Assembly (NCBI GenBank): GCA_030147905.1
Contig: JASBUM010000107.1
Coordinates: forward strand, 1-19,029
Reading direction: 5' to 3'
DNA: 19,029 bases
Origin: Acidimangrovimonas sp.
Lineage (GTDB): Bacteria; Pseudomonadota; Alphaproteobacteria; Rhodobacterales; Rhodobacteraceae
The stretch's first letter is position 1, and the number at the start of each line of letters is the position of its first letter. The notes below the pieces were generated by a model. It had not been told where the DNA came from. It ran no database searches and saw only the letters and a list, made by a program, of their open reading frames with translations. Below, piece after piece: positions 6,854 to 14,060 of this stretch. A program made the position numbers and the translations under genes.

Positions 6854-7597
6854 ATGACCGAACCAGCCCAGACCGCGATCGAGATGCGCGGCGTTTCCAA
6901 GTTCTTCGGCGAGTTCCAGGCGCTGAAGGCAGTCGACCTGACTGTCAGGGCGGGCGAGCGGATCGTCATCTGCGGCCCGTCGGGTTCGGGCAAGTCGACG
7001 CTGATCCGCACCATCAACCAGCTAGAGACCATCCAGGCCGGCACCATCGCGGTCGACGGGATCGAGCTGACCGCCGGCGGCGACAATGTCGCGCGCGTGC
7101 GCCGCGACGTCGGCATGGTGTTCCAGCAATTCAACCTTTTTCCGCACATGACCGTGCTTCAGAATTGCACGCTGGCGCCGGTCCGCACCGGGCGCGCCAG
7201 CCGCGCCGAGGCCGAGGCGACGGCGCGCAAGTATCTCGAACGGGTCCGCATCCCGGAACAGGCCGACAAGTATCCCGCGCAGCTTTCGGGCGGGCAGCAG
7301 CAGCGGGTGGCGATCGCCCGCGCGCTGTGCATGGAGCCGCGGATCATGCTGTTCGACGAGCCGACCTCGGCGCTTGATCCCGAGATGGTCAAGGAGGTGC
7401 TCGACACGATGATCGATCTCGCGCGCGAGGGCATGACGATGATCTGCGTCACCCACGAGATGGATTTCGCCCGCGCGGTGGCCGATCGGGTGATCTTCAT
7501 GGAATCGGGCGCGATCATCGAGGAGGGCGCGCCCGAAAGCTTCTTCGCCAATCCCCGAAGCGAACGCCTGCGCGCCTTCCTGGGGCAGATCGGATGA
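6854..7597 (+). CDS. PAAT-family ABC transporter ATP-binding protein
   Basis: Predicted 247-residue ATPase (HisP/GlnQ type). Walker A is GPSGSGKST (41-49), the Q-loop [11 protein letters not shown] has Gln91, the signature LSGGQQQR starts at 144, Walker B is IMLFDEP (164-170), and the switch His is His201. All catalytic positions are intact. The frame stays open to 6809, but homology starts after the ATG at 6854, which was chosen. The last four bases overlap the start of the dehydrogenase gene (ATGA), so transport and catabolism are one transcription unit. Confidence 0.94.
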   Translation: MTEPAQTAIEMRGVSKFFGEFQALKAVDLTVRAGERIVICGPSGSGKSTLIRTINQLETIQAGTIAVDGIELTAGGDNVARVRRDVGMVFQQFNLFPHMTVLQNCTLAPVRTGRASRAEAEATARKYLERVRIPEQADKYPAQLSGGQQQRVAIARALCMEPRIMLFDEPTSALDPEMVKEVLDTMIDLAREGMTMICVTHEMDFARAVADRVIFMESGAIIEEGAPESFFANPRSERLRAFLGQIG

Positions 7598-8580
7598 ACC
7601 CCGCGCATGACACCCGCGCGGGCATTCTGGTGCTGGCAGAGCTGCGGCCGGCCGAGATGATGGATGCGCTCGCCGCGCGCTACAGGCTGCTGCGCGAGGC
7701 CGGAGACGGCGCGGGGATCCGCGTCGTGCTGACCAGCGGCGCGCGCGGGATCGGCCGGGACGAGATCGCGGCGCTCCCCGATCTGGGGCTGATCGCGGTC
7801 AACGGCGTCGGTCTCGACGCGATCGACCTCGACGCGGCCGCCGCGCGCGGGATCGCGGTGGCGACCACGCCCGACGTACTGTCGGAATCGGTGGCGGAGC
7901 TGGCGCTGACGCTGGCGCTGGCGGTACGGCGGCGGATCGGCGAGGGCGAGCGGCTGGTACGCACCGGCGACTGGGCGACGGGGCGCAAGCCGCGGCTCGG
8001 CCATGCCCTTCTGGGCCATCGCGCGGGCATCCTCGGCTATGGCCGCATCGGGCGGCGACTGGCCGGGATGCTGCGCGCCCTCGGGATCGAGGTACTCTAC
8101 TGCGCGCGCCGACCCGACGCCGAGGCGCCCGCCGGCTTTCGCCCCGACGCCCGCTCTCTCGCCCGCGATTGCGACACGCTCTTCGTCACCGTCTCGGGCG
8201 GGGCGGAGACGCGCCATCTGATCGGCCGGCCCGAGATCGAGGCGCTCGGCCCCGAGGGTGCGCTGATCAATGTCGCCCGTGGCAGCGTCGTGGACGGTGC
8301 GGCGCTGGCAGCCTGCCTGTACGAGGGCACGCTGGGCTTTGCCGCGCTCGACGTCTTCGAACGCGAGCCGCTGGCGCCCGATGATCGCGACGGCGGCCTT
8401 GCCCGGGCGCCCAACGCCCTGCTCACGCCGCATATCGGCTCGGCCACGATCGAGGCGCGGCGCGCGATGGCAGAACTGGTGCTGGACAATATCGCGGCCT
8501 TCATCGCCGGCCGCACGCTGCCGGACGCGGTGACGGGTACAGTGACAGGCGCAACGACGCGCGCAATGACTGCGGGTTGA
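7594..8580 (+). CDS. NAD(P)-dependent D-2-hydroxyacid dehydrogenase
   Basis: Predicted 328-residue enzyme that interconverts a 2-oxoacid and its D-2-hydroxyacid. The dinucleotide-binding loop GYGRIG is at 148-153. The catalytic trio is Arg229 (NVARGSVVD), Glu258 (FEREP) and His280 (TPHIGSAT). The [11 protein letters not shown] segment and overall pattern fit the glyoxylate/hydroxypyruvate/2-ketogluconate reductase branch better than D-lactate or formate dehydrogenases. The last 15 or so residues are a Thr/Ala/Gly-rich tail of low complexity. It overlaps the ATPase gene by 4 nt. In context it probably oxidises or reduces the imported acid before the kinase step; the substrate cannot be named from sequence. 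Confidence 0.9.
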   Translation: MNPAHDTRAGILVLAELRPAEMMDALAARYRLLREAGDGAGIRVVLTSGARGIGRDEIAALPDLGLIAVNGVGLDAIDLDAAAARGIAVATTPDVLSESVAELALTLALAVRRRIGEGERLVRTGDWATGRKPRLGHALLGHRAGILGYGRIGRRLAGMLRALGIEVLYCARRPDAEAPAGFRPDARSLARDCDTLFVTVSGGAETRHLIGRPEIEALGPEGALINVARGSVVDGAALAACLYEGTLGFAALDVFEREPLAPDDRDGGLARAPNALLTPHIGSATIEARRAMAELVLDNIAAFIAGRTLPDAVTGTVTGATTRAMTAG

Positions 8581-8596
8581 AGGCAGGTTGAAGGCG

Positions 8597-9565
8597 ATGT
8601 CATTCGATGTTCTCGCGATCGGCGAGCCGCTGGCCGAATTCACCGCGGCCGAAGCGGCGGACGAAACCGCGGCGGAAGATCCCGCACCCGCCCTGTTTGC
8701 CCGCCGGCTGGGGGGCGACACGCTGAATGCGGCGGTCTATCTCGCGCGGCTGCGGCCGGATCTTCGCGTCGGTTACCTGACGCGGCTGGGCGACGACTGG
8801 ATGAGCGGCTGGATGCGCGATGCCATAGCCGCCGAAGGGGTCGACGTCTCGGCCATAGCGGTCACGCCCGGCGGCCGTCCGGGGCTGAGCTTCATCCGCG
8901 CCGATGCACGGGGCGAGCGCAGCTTTGCCTATTGGCGCGACCACACCCCGGCGCGCGGCCTGTTTGCCGAGGGCGCGCCCGAACTCGCAGCCCTGAGCAG
9001 CGCGCAGGCGATCCTGTTTTCCGGGGTCGGCCTGGCGATCCTGACCGAGGCGGCGCGACATCGCCTGCTGGCCGCCCTGCACCGCGCGGCGGCGGGCGGC
9101 GCGACGGTGATCTACGATACCAATTACCGCGCCCGCCTGTGGCCCTCGCGCGCGGTCGCGGCCGGCTGGAGCCGCCGGGCGCTGGCGGTCGCGTCCCTGG
9201 CGCTGCCGTCGCTCGAGGATCTCGAGGCGCTGTGGCCCGCACGCGGGGCCGAGGCGGCGCTTGCCGCCTGCAGGCGCCATTCGGCGGGACATGTGGTGAT
9301 GACCACTGGCGGGTCCGCGGTGCTGCATTCAGCCCCGGGCGCCCCGCCCCGCGCAATCGCCCTGCCGCCACCCGTTCCCGCCCGCGACACCACCGCCGCC
9401 GGCGACAGCTTCAACGCCGGCTTCCTGGCGTCGTGGCTGCGGGACGGCGATATCGGGCGCGGCGTCCGGGCCGGCGCCCGCCTTGCCGCGCGCGTCGTGC
9501 AACATCCCGGCGCGATCATTCCGCGCGCCGCCATGGCCGAGGAGATCGCCGCCGATGGATCATGA
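8597..9565 (+). CDS. kdgK: PfkB-family sugar kinase, 2-keto-3-deoxygluconate kinase-like
   Basis: Predicted 322-residue kinase. It has the PfkB N-terminal glycine motif (RLGGDTLNAAVYLARL, 37-52) and the C-terminal ATP/catalytic motif DTTAAGDSFNAGF (264-276), with Asp270 the catalytic base. The YDTNYRARLW segment (173-182) matches the DxNxRxxLW pattern of 2-keto-3-deoxygluconate kinases, which make KDPG for the Entner-Doudoroff aldolase. An in-frame TTG at 8588 exists, but the ATG at 8597 has AGGCAGG about 9 nt upstream and starts at the conserved FDVLAIGEP. Its 3' end overlaps the hydratase gene by 11 nt. The exact sugar acid is inferred from family pattern only; no KDPG aldolase or dehydratase is in the window. 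Confidence 0.85.
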   Translation: MSFDVLAIGEPLAEFTAAEAADETAAEDPAPALFARRLGGDTLNAAVYLARLRPDLRVGYLTRLGDDWMSGWMRDAIAAEGVDVSAIAVTPGGRPGLSFIRADARGERSFAYWRDHTPARGLFAEGAPELAALSSAQAILFSGVGLAILTEAARHRLLAALHRAAAGGATVIYDTNYRARLWPSRAVAAGWSRRALAVASLALPSLEDLEALWPARGAEAALAACRRHSAGHVVMTTGGSAVLHSAPGAPPRAIALPPPVPARDTTAAGDSFNAGFLASWLRDGDIGRGVRAGARLAARVVQHPGAIIPRAAMAEEIAADGS

Positions 9566-10292
9566 CGCGATCAACGCCGCCGCGGGCTATTTCGCCGCCG
9601 CCTGCACGGGGGCGCCGGGGCGGGCTGCGCCGCCCCCCGCCCCGGACGCGGACAGCGCCACCGCGATCCAGCTCGCCACCATCGACCGGATCGGGGGGCT
9701 GGGCGGGTGGAAGCACGCGCTTCTGGGCGGCCGGACCCTCGCCTGCGCGCCGATCCCGCGTCCGGCCCTTCTGACATCGGGCGCGCGGCTGACGCTCGCA
9801 CCGGCCATGCGGGTCGAGGTCGAGCTGGCCGTGGTGCTCGGCCGGCGGCTCGATCCACGGGCGAGCCGGGACGAACTGGCGGCCTCGATCGACGGCATCC
9901 GCATCTGTTTCGAGTTCCTGCACTCGCGCCTGCCCGCGACGCGGCCCGCGGGCCCCTTCGACGCGATGGCGGACCGCTTCTCCAACCGCAATGTCGTTCT
10001 GGGCGACCCGCTCGCGGACTGGCGCCGCTGCGATATTGCCACGCTTCGGCCGGAACTGACGATGCCAGGTTGCGCTTCGCCGCTCCCCTCGGCGGCGGGC
10101 ATGGATCTGGACGAGATCGCGGATTTCCTAGCCTTTCTCGCGGAACATGCCGCCCGTCACGACCGGGTCGTCGAGGCCGGACAGGTCATCATCACCGGCG
10201 CACGGATCGGACCCTGCGCGGTCACCGGGCCCGGAACGCTTGCCGCCCGCTGTGGCGTGGCACGGGTGGCCTGCACGCTCGTCGCGGCCTGA
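9555..10292 (+). CDS. MhpD-type hydratase/decarboxylase (FAH superfamily)
   Basis: Predicted 245-residue protein related to 2-keto-4-pentenoate hydratase and 4-oxalocrotonate decarboxylase. The metal-binding acids appear as Glu88 and Glu90 (VEVELAVVLG) and Glu120 (CFEFLHSRL). The VVEAGQVIITGARIGP segment (205-220) is the conserved late motif. The family uses a divalent metal to hydrate or decarboxylate enolisable 2-oxoacids. The gene starts inside the end of the kinase gene, so it belongs to the same operon, where it could process a 2-keto-3-deoxy acid. An aromatic meta-cleavage role is unlikely because no other genes of such a pathway are present. This is the last gene of the operon; I see no clear terminator in 10293-10336. 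Confidence 0.82.
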   Translation: MDHDAINAAAGYFAAACTGAPGRAAPPPAPDADSATAIQLATIDRIGGLGGWKHALLGGRTLACAPIPRPALLTSGARLTLAPAMRVEVELAVVLGRRLDPRASRDELAASIDGIRICFEFLHSRLPATRPAGPFDAMADRFSNRNVVLGDPLADWRRCDIATLRPELTMPGCASPLPSAAGMDLDEIADFLAFLAEHAARHDRVVEAGQVIITGARIGPCAVTGPGTLAARCGVARVACTLVAA

Positions 10293-10336
10293 CGCGGCCG
10301 GGGTCGTCCCTGCCATGCCTGCGGGATGCCGTCCGC

Positions 10337-10813
10337 TCAATCCCTGCGGACCGGCAGCGCGATGGTGTATTTCTCCTGCGCGAGGGCAAAGCTCGATTCG
10401 ATCGAGGCCACACCTTCCAGCCGGGTCAGCTTGGATTTCAGGAAACGGTCGTAATCCTCGAGGCTTTCGACCACCACGCGCAGCAGGAAATCCTGCTGTC
10501 CGGTCATCAGGTAGCATTCCAGAACCTCCGGCCAGCCGGCGATCGCGCGGGCGAAATGCCCAAGCGCCTCCTCACGCTGCTTCTCCAGCCGGATCGAGAC
10601 GAAGACGCTGACCGGCAGTCCGACCTGCTTCTGATCGACCAGGGCGACATAACCCTTGATGAGCCCGGCCTCCTCGAGCATGCGGATGCGCCGCAGGACC
10701 GGCGTGGCCGACAGGCCCACTTCCTCGCCGATCTGCTGCGCGGTCAGCCGTGCGTCGCGCTGCAAGAGCGCGAGGATCCGGCGATCGATCCGGTCCAGTT
10801 TTGGTGCCTGCAT
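10337..10813 (-). CDS. Lrp/AsnC-family transcriptional regulator
   Basis: Predicted 158-residue regulator of the normal family length. The N-terminal winged helix-turn-helix covers roughly 7-60 (LDRIDRRILALLQRDARLTA, then IGEEVGLSATPVLRRIRML). The C-terminal RAM ligand-binding domain follows, including CYLMTGQQDFLLRVVVESLEDYDRF. The ATG at 10813 has GGAGGG 8 nt upstream, and a perfect TATAAT lies further up. It is divergent from the E1 gene, the same layout as the Lrp-like mdeR (about 159 residues) and the E1-like mdeB of Pseudomonas putida methionine catabolism. I therefore infer that it controls the E1 gene in response to an amino acid or its keto acid. No methionine gamma-lyase is present in the window. 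Confidence 0.92.
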   Translation of the reverse strand: MQAPKLDRIDRRILALLQRDARLTAQQIGEEVGLSATPVLRRIRMLEEAGLIKGYVALVDQKQVGLPVSVFVSIRLEKQREEALGHFARAIAGWPEVLECYLMTGQQDFLLRVVVESLEDYDRFLKSKLTRLEGVASIESSFALAQEKYTIALPVRRD

Positions 10814-10848
10814 CGCGTCAACCCTCCGATCTTGGCTCCACCCGCCAA

Positions 10849-10854
10849 ATTATA
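10849..10854 (-). promoter_or_regulatory. -10 box of the Lrp-family gene
   Basis: Read on the minus strand this is TATAAT, a perfect -10 hexamer, about 36 nt upstream of the start codon. No good -35 lies 16-18 nt further up, so the promoter may depend on an activator, plausibly the Lrp-type protein acting on the adjacent repeats. Confidence 0.5.
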
Positions 10855-10862
10855 CGGATATC

Positions 10863-10906
10863 TTGGCCCTGTTTGGCGCCTTACGCCAGGATATTGGCGC
10901 TATCCT
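10863..10906. promoter_or_regulatory. Probable Lrp-type operator cluster
   Basis: In the 119-nt divergent gap, TTGGC-type elements recur at 10863 (TTGGCCC), 10873 and 10894 (both TTGGCGC), 10 and 21 nt apart. That is one and two helical turns, on the same face of the DNA. The last copy is the spacer of a perfect inverted repeat AGGATA-N7-TATCCT (10888-10906). Phased multiple sites are typical of Lrp/AsnC oligomers. The region lies between the two promoters, so one complex could control both genes. Confidence 0.5.
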
Positions 10907-10932
10907 CGATCGCGACAGGGCAGGAGAGAGCC

Positions 10933-13356
10933 ATGCACGACGGAACGCCGGCGCCCGGAACCGATACCGGCGAAGACCGCATGCCGCCCGAGCGGCTGGA
11001 GGCGCTGGCGCAGCGCGTCCTGTGGCTGGCCTCATGGATGATCCACAATGCCAATGCGATCCGAGAGAACCGCGACGGGCTGAAGGTGGGCGGTCATCAG
11101 GCCTCCAGCGCGTCCATGGTGGCGGCGATGACGGCGCTGTATTTCGACGCCCTGCGCCCCGAGGACCGGGTGGCGGTGAAGCCGCATGCAAGCCCCGTGC
11201 TGCATGCGATCCTCTATCTCATGGGGCGTCAGTCGCGCGCGCGACTCGAAGCGTTCCGTGCCTTCGGCGGGGCACAATCATACCCCTCGCGCACCAAGGA
11301 CGTGGCGGATGTCGACTTTTCCACCGGCTCGGTCGGGCTGGGGGTGGCGCAGACGCTCTTCGCCGCGCTGGCGCAGGACTACCTGCATGCCCATGGCTGG
11401 GCCGCCGGTCGCGCCCGGGGCCGCATGATCGCGCTGCTGGGCGATGCGGAACTGGACGAGGGAAACATCTACGAGGCGCTGCTGGAGGGGCACAAGCACG
11501 GGCTGCGCAACTGCTGGTGGATCGTCGACTACAACCGCCAGAGCCTCGACGCGGTGTCGCCGGACGGGCAGCACGAACGCCTGGCCGCGGTCTTCGCCGC
11601 AATGGGCTGGGAGGTGGTGACGCTGAAATACGGCCGCCTCCAGCAGGCCGCCTTCGCCGAGCCGGGGGGCGCACGCCTGCGCGACTGGATCGATGCCTGC
11701 CCGAACGACAGCTACGCGGCATTGTGTTTCCAGGGCGGTGCTGCGTGGCGCAAGCGGCTGACGGCCGATTTCGCCGGCGACGCCGCGGCCGAGGCGATGA
11801 TCGCGCGCCGCGACGACGAGGCACTGACGCGGCTGATGACCAATCTGGGCGGTCACGATCTGGAAGCGCTGCGCGGCGCCTTCCGGGCCGCCCGCACACA
11901 TGACCGCCCGGTGGTCTTCTTCGCCTATACGATCAAGGGATACGGCCTGCCGCTGGCCGGTCACAAGGACAATCACGCCGGCCTGATGACCGCCGACCAG
12001 ATCGCCACGCTGGGGCGCTCGCTGGGCATCGCGGAAGGGGCTGAATGGGCACGCGCCGACGATCCCGCGCAGGAGGCCGCACTGGATGCGCTGCTGCGCC
12101 ATGTGCCCTTCCTGCAAGGGTCGGGCAGCCGGCGGTTGCGGGCAGCGCCGGTGCCGGTGCCCGCGCGGCTGACGCTGGAGCGGCAGGGCGCGGTCTCTAC
12201 CCAGCAGGCCTTCGGCCATCTTCTGGGCGCGCTCGCCAAGGGCGACGAGGCCATCGCCCGGCGGATCGTGACCAGCGCGCCCGACGTGACCGTCTCGACC
12301 AATCTCGGCGCCTGGGTGAACCGGCGGGGGCTTTATTCCGCCCGGCCGCGTGCGGATGTCTTCCGCGTCGCGCGGCTGCCGTCGACCTTCCGCTGGGACG
12401 GGGCGCCGGGGGGCCAGCATGTCGAACTGGGCATCTCCGAGATGAACCTTTTCGCGCTGCTGTCGGCCTTCGGCCTTTCGGCCGAACTCTTCGGCGAAAC
12501 CGTGATTCCGATCGGCACGCTTTACGATCCGTTCATCGCCCGCGGGCTCGACGGGCTGAACTACGCCTGTTACCAGGACGCGCGCTTCATCGTCGCCGGC
12601 ACGCCCTCGGGGGTGACGCTGGCGCCCGAGGGCGGGGCCCATCAATCCATTGCCACGCCGCTGATCGGGCTGTCGCAGCCCGGGCTGACGATGTTCGAGC
12701 CGGCCTTCGCCCATGAACTCGAGCCGATCCTGCGCTTTGCCCTGGCGCATGTGCAGCGGCGCGCCAGGGGCGACGAGGGCCGGCCCGGGACGGATGGCGA
12801 TCTGCTGGATGATGCCGCCGGGGGCTCGGTCTACATGCGGCTCTCGACCCGCACGGTCGAGCAGCCGCCGCCGCCCGCGCCCGAGACCGAGGCCGCGATC
12901 CTCGCCGGCGGCTACTGGCTGCGCCCGCCCGGTCCCGACGCCGAGGTCGTCATCGCCTATGCCGGCGCCGTGGCCCCCGAGGCGATCGCCGCCACCGGGC
13001 TGCTGGCCGAGGACCGGCGGGTGGGGCTTCTGGCGGTGACCTCGGCCGAGCGGCTCCATCGCGGCTGGGGCCGGGCAGGTGCTGCGCGCGCCGCCGGCGC
13101 CAGCGCCACCGCCTGGGTCGAGCGGCTGCTTGCCCCCCTGCCCCGCGACTGCGCGATCGTCACCGTCACCGACGGCCACCCGGCGGCACTGGGCTGGCTC
13201 GGCTCGGTCATCGGCCACCGCGGCCGGGCGCTGGGGGTCACCAGCTTCGGCCAGAGCGGCACGATCCCCGATCTCTATCGCGCGGCCGGCATCGACACCC
13301 GTGCGATCCTCGATGCCGTGGCCAGCCTGACGCCGGGCCGTCCGTTGCGCTGGTAA
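10933..13356 (+). CDS. Homodimeric 2-oxoacid dehydrogenase E1 (AceE/MdeB-type, ThDP-dependent)
   Basis: Predicted 807-residue cytoplasmic enzyme. The N-terminal ThDP-binding domain has GGHQASSAS (53-61), KPHASPVLHA (83-92) and FSTGSVGLG (129-137). The cofactor motif runs from GDAELDEGN (170-178) to Asn201 in VDYNRQSLD. NLGGHDLEAL, then YTIKGYGLPLAGHKDNHAGLMT (about 333-353), match AceE-type E1. A pyrimidine-binding domain (VSTQQAFGHLLGAL onward) and a C-terminal transketolase domain follow. The family decarboxylates pyruvate or, in MdeB, 2-oxobutyrate. The motif reads GDA instead of the common GDG. No E2 or E3 gene is nearby, so it would have to use subunits encoded elsewhere. The ATG at 10933 has AGGAG upstream; the open frame back to 10750 overlaps the divergent regulator and is rejected. 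Confidence 0.88.
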   Translation: MHDGTPAPGTDTGEDRMPPERLEALAQRVLWLASWMIHNANAIRENRDGLKVGGHQASSASMVAAMTALYFDALRPEDRVAVKPHASPVLHAILYLMGRQSRARLEAFRAFGGAQSYPSRTKDVADVDFSTGSVGLGVAQTLFAALAQDYLHAHGWAAGRARGRMIALLGDAELDEGNIYEALLEGHKHGLRNCWWIVDYNRQSLDAVSPDGQHERLAAVFAAMGWEVVTLKYGRLQQAAFAEPGGARLRDWIDACPNDSYAALCFQGGAAWRKRLTADFAGDAAAEAMIARRDDEALTRLMTNLGGHDLEALRGAFRAARTHDRPVVFFAYTIKGYGLPLAGHKDNHAGLMTADQIATLGRSLGIAEGAEWARADDPAQEAALDALLRHVPFLQGSGSRRLRAAPVPVPARLTLERQGAVSTQQAFGHLLGALAKGDEAIARRIVTSAPDVTVSTNLGAWVNRRGLYSARPRADVFRVARLPSTFRWDGAPGGQHVELGISEMNLFALLSAFGLSAELFGETVIPIGTLYDPFIARGLDGLNYACYQDARFIVAGTPSGVTLAPEGGAHQSIATPLIGLSQPGLTMFEPAFAHELEPILRFALAHVQRRARGDEGRPGTDGDLLDDAAGGSVYMRLSTRTVEQPPPPAPETEAAILAGGYWLRPPGPDAEVVIAYAGAVAPEAIAATGLLAEDRRVGLLAVTSAERLHRGWGRAGAARAAGASATAWVERLLAPLPRDCAIVTVTDGHPAALGWLGSVIGHRGRALGVTSFGQSGTIPDLYRAAGIDTRAILDAVASLTPGRPLRW

Positions 13357-13452
13357 CGGCACCGGGGTTTCCGGCCATCGTCGCGGATCCCCATCGCCGG
13401 CCGCTTGCCGGTACCGAACCGCGCGCACGCCCCGCGCGGCCTTCGGGCGCGG

Positions 13453-13974
13453 TCACGTCAGCGGCAGTTCGTCCCCGCTCACCATGACCGCGTCGCGATC
13501 GGCATAGATCCAGTCGCCGGGATTGAAACAGGCATTGCCGAAGCGAACCGTCCGGTCGCGGATCGCGACGCCGGGGTTCCAGCTTCGGCGCGCGGTCGTC
13601 CCGACCGCCTTGACCCCAAGCGCCAGCCCGTCGATCCCGGCGCTGTCGCGAATGGCCCCGTTGATGACCACGCCGGCCCAGCCGTTCTGCGCGCCGATCC
13701 CGGCCAGCCGGTCGCCCATCACCCCGACCCGCAGCGATCCGGCCGCATCGACGACGAGAACCCGCCCCGCGCCGTTTTCCTTCAGCGCTGCCAGGACCGG
13801 CTCGTGGTCCTCGAAACATTGCAGCGTCACGCAGGGGCCGAAGAAGGCAAGCCGCCCGCCGAAGGAACGGAATTGCAGCTCGCACACGCTCAGCCGGGAA
13901 TGGTGCCGGTCATAGAGATCGGCGGTTGCGAAGGTCGAGGGGGCGGAGGTCGAGGGGGCGGAGGTTTCGGTCAT
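13453..13974 (-). CDS. RraA-family protein, probable HMG/oxaloacetate-type aldolase
   Basis: Predicted 173-residue protein that aligns along its length with RraA (TADLYDRH at 17-24, FGGRLAFFG at 38-46, GRVLVVDAAGSLR at 70-82). It carries the full D-X20-R-D motif: Asp88 (MGDRLA) and Arg109-Asp110 (NGAIRD). That motif marks the metal-dependent 4-hydroxy-4-methyl-2-oxoglutarate aldolase/oxaloacetate decarboxylase branch; E. coli RraA, the RNase E inhibitor, lacks the final Asp. I therefore favour an enzyme that yields pyruvate over an RNase regulator. It lies 86 nt downstream of the transporter ATPase and is probably the last gene of that operon. AGGA 8-9 nt upstream supports the ATG at 13974. 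Its N-terminus has a short duplicated segment. Confidence 0.85.
   Translation of the reverse strand: MTETSAPSTSAPSTFATADLYDRHHSRLSVCELQFRSFGGRLAFFGPCVTLQCFEDHEPVLAALKENGAGRVLVVDAAGSLRVGVMGDRLAGIGAQNGWAGVVINGAIRDSAGIDGLALGVKAVGTTARRSWNPGVAIRDRTVRFGNACFNPGDWIYADRDAVMVSGDELPLT
13934..13963 (-). repeat. Two perfect 15-bp tandem repeats in the rraA-like gene
   Basis: Two identical adjacent 15-bp units (13934-13948 and 13949-13963) encode the doubled peptide SAPST-SAPST at residues 5-14, just ahead of the conserved RraA core. The length is a multiple of three, so gain or loss of a copy keeps the frame. It looks like a recent slippage duplication in a disordered N-terminal tail. Confidence 0.8.
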
Positions 13975-14060
13975 CGATGTTTCCTTTCACGGCGTAGACA
14001 ATGGGCGCCCGGAACCTGCGCAGTCGGCGCCGGGGGGCGGCGTCGGGCCCGCGCGTAAAC

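Noticed and set aside
5251..7149. Minus-strand open frame of about 632 codons opposite the PAAT permease, binding-protein and ATPase genes.
   Set aside because: Low-complexity composition and full overlap with three well-recognised genes; a shadow frame.
4557..10292. D-glucosaminate as the operon substrate (an amino acid whose deamination gives KDG).
   Set aside because: No PLP-dependent dehydratase is present, and the binding protein seems to lack the residue that holds an alpha-amino group.
9555..10292. Aromatic meta-cleavage pathway role for the MhpD-type hydratase.
   Set aside because: No dioxygenase, semialdehyde dehydrogenase or hydroxy-oxovalerate aldolase gene is nearby; the gene is coupled to a sugar kinase instead.
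11278..13428. Long minus-strand open frame of about 716 codons opposite the E1 gene.
   Set aside because: Its translation is rich in Arg, Gly, Asp, His and Gln with no domain, and it lies over a clear 2-oxoacid dehydrogenase E1. It is an effect of high GC at third codon positions.
13419..13439. Stem CCGCGCG/CGCGCGG with 7-nt loop in the gap between the convergent E1 and RraA-like genes, considered as a shared terminator.
   Set aside because: No T-tract on either strand, and such stems arise easily in this GC-rich sequence.
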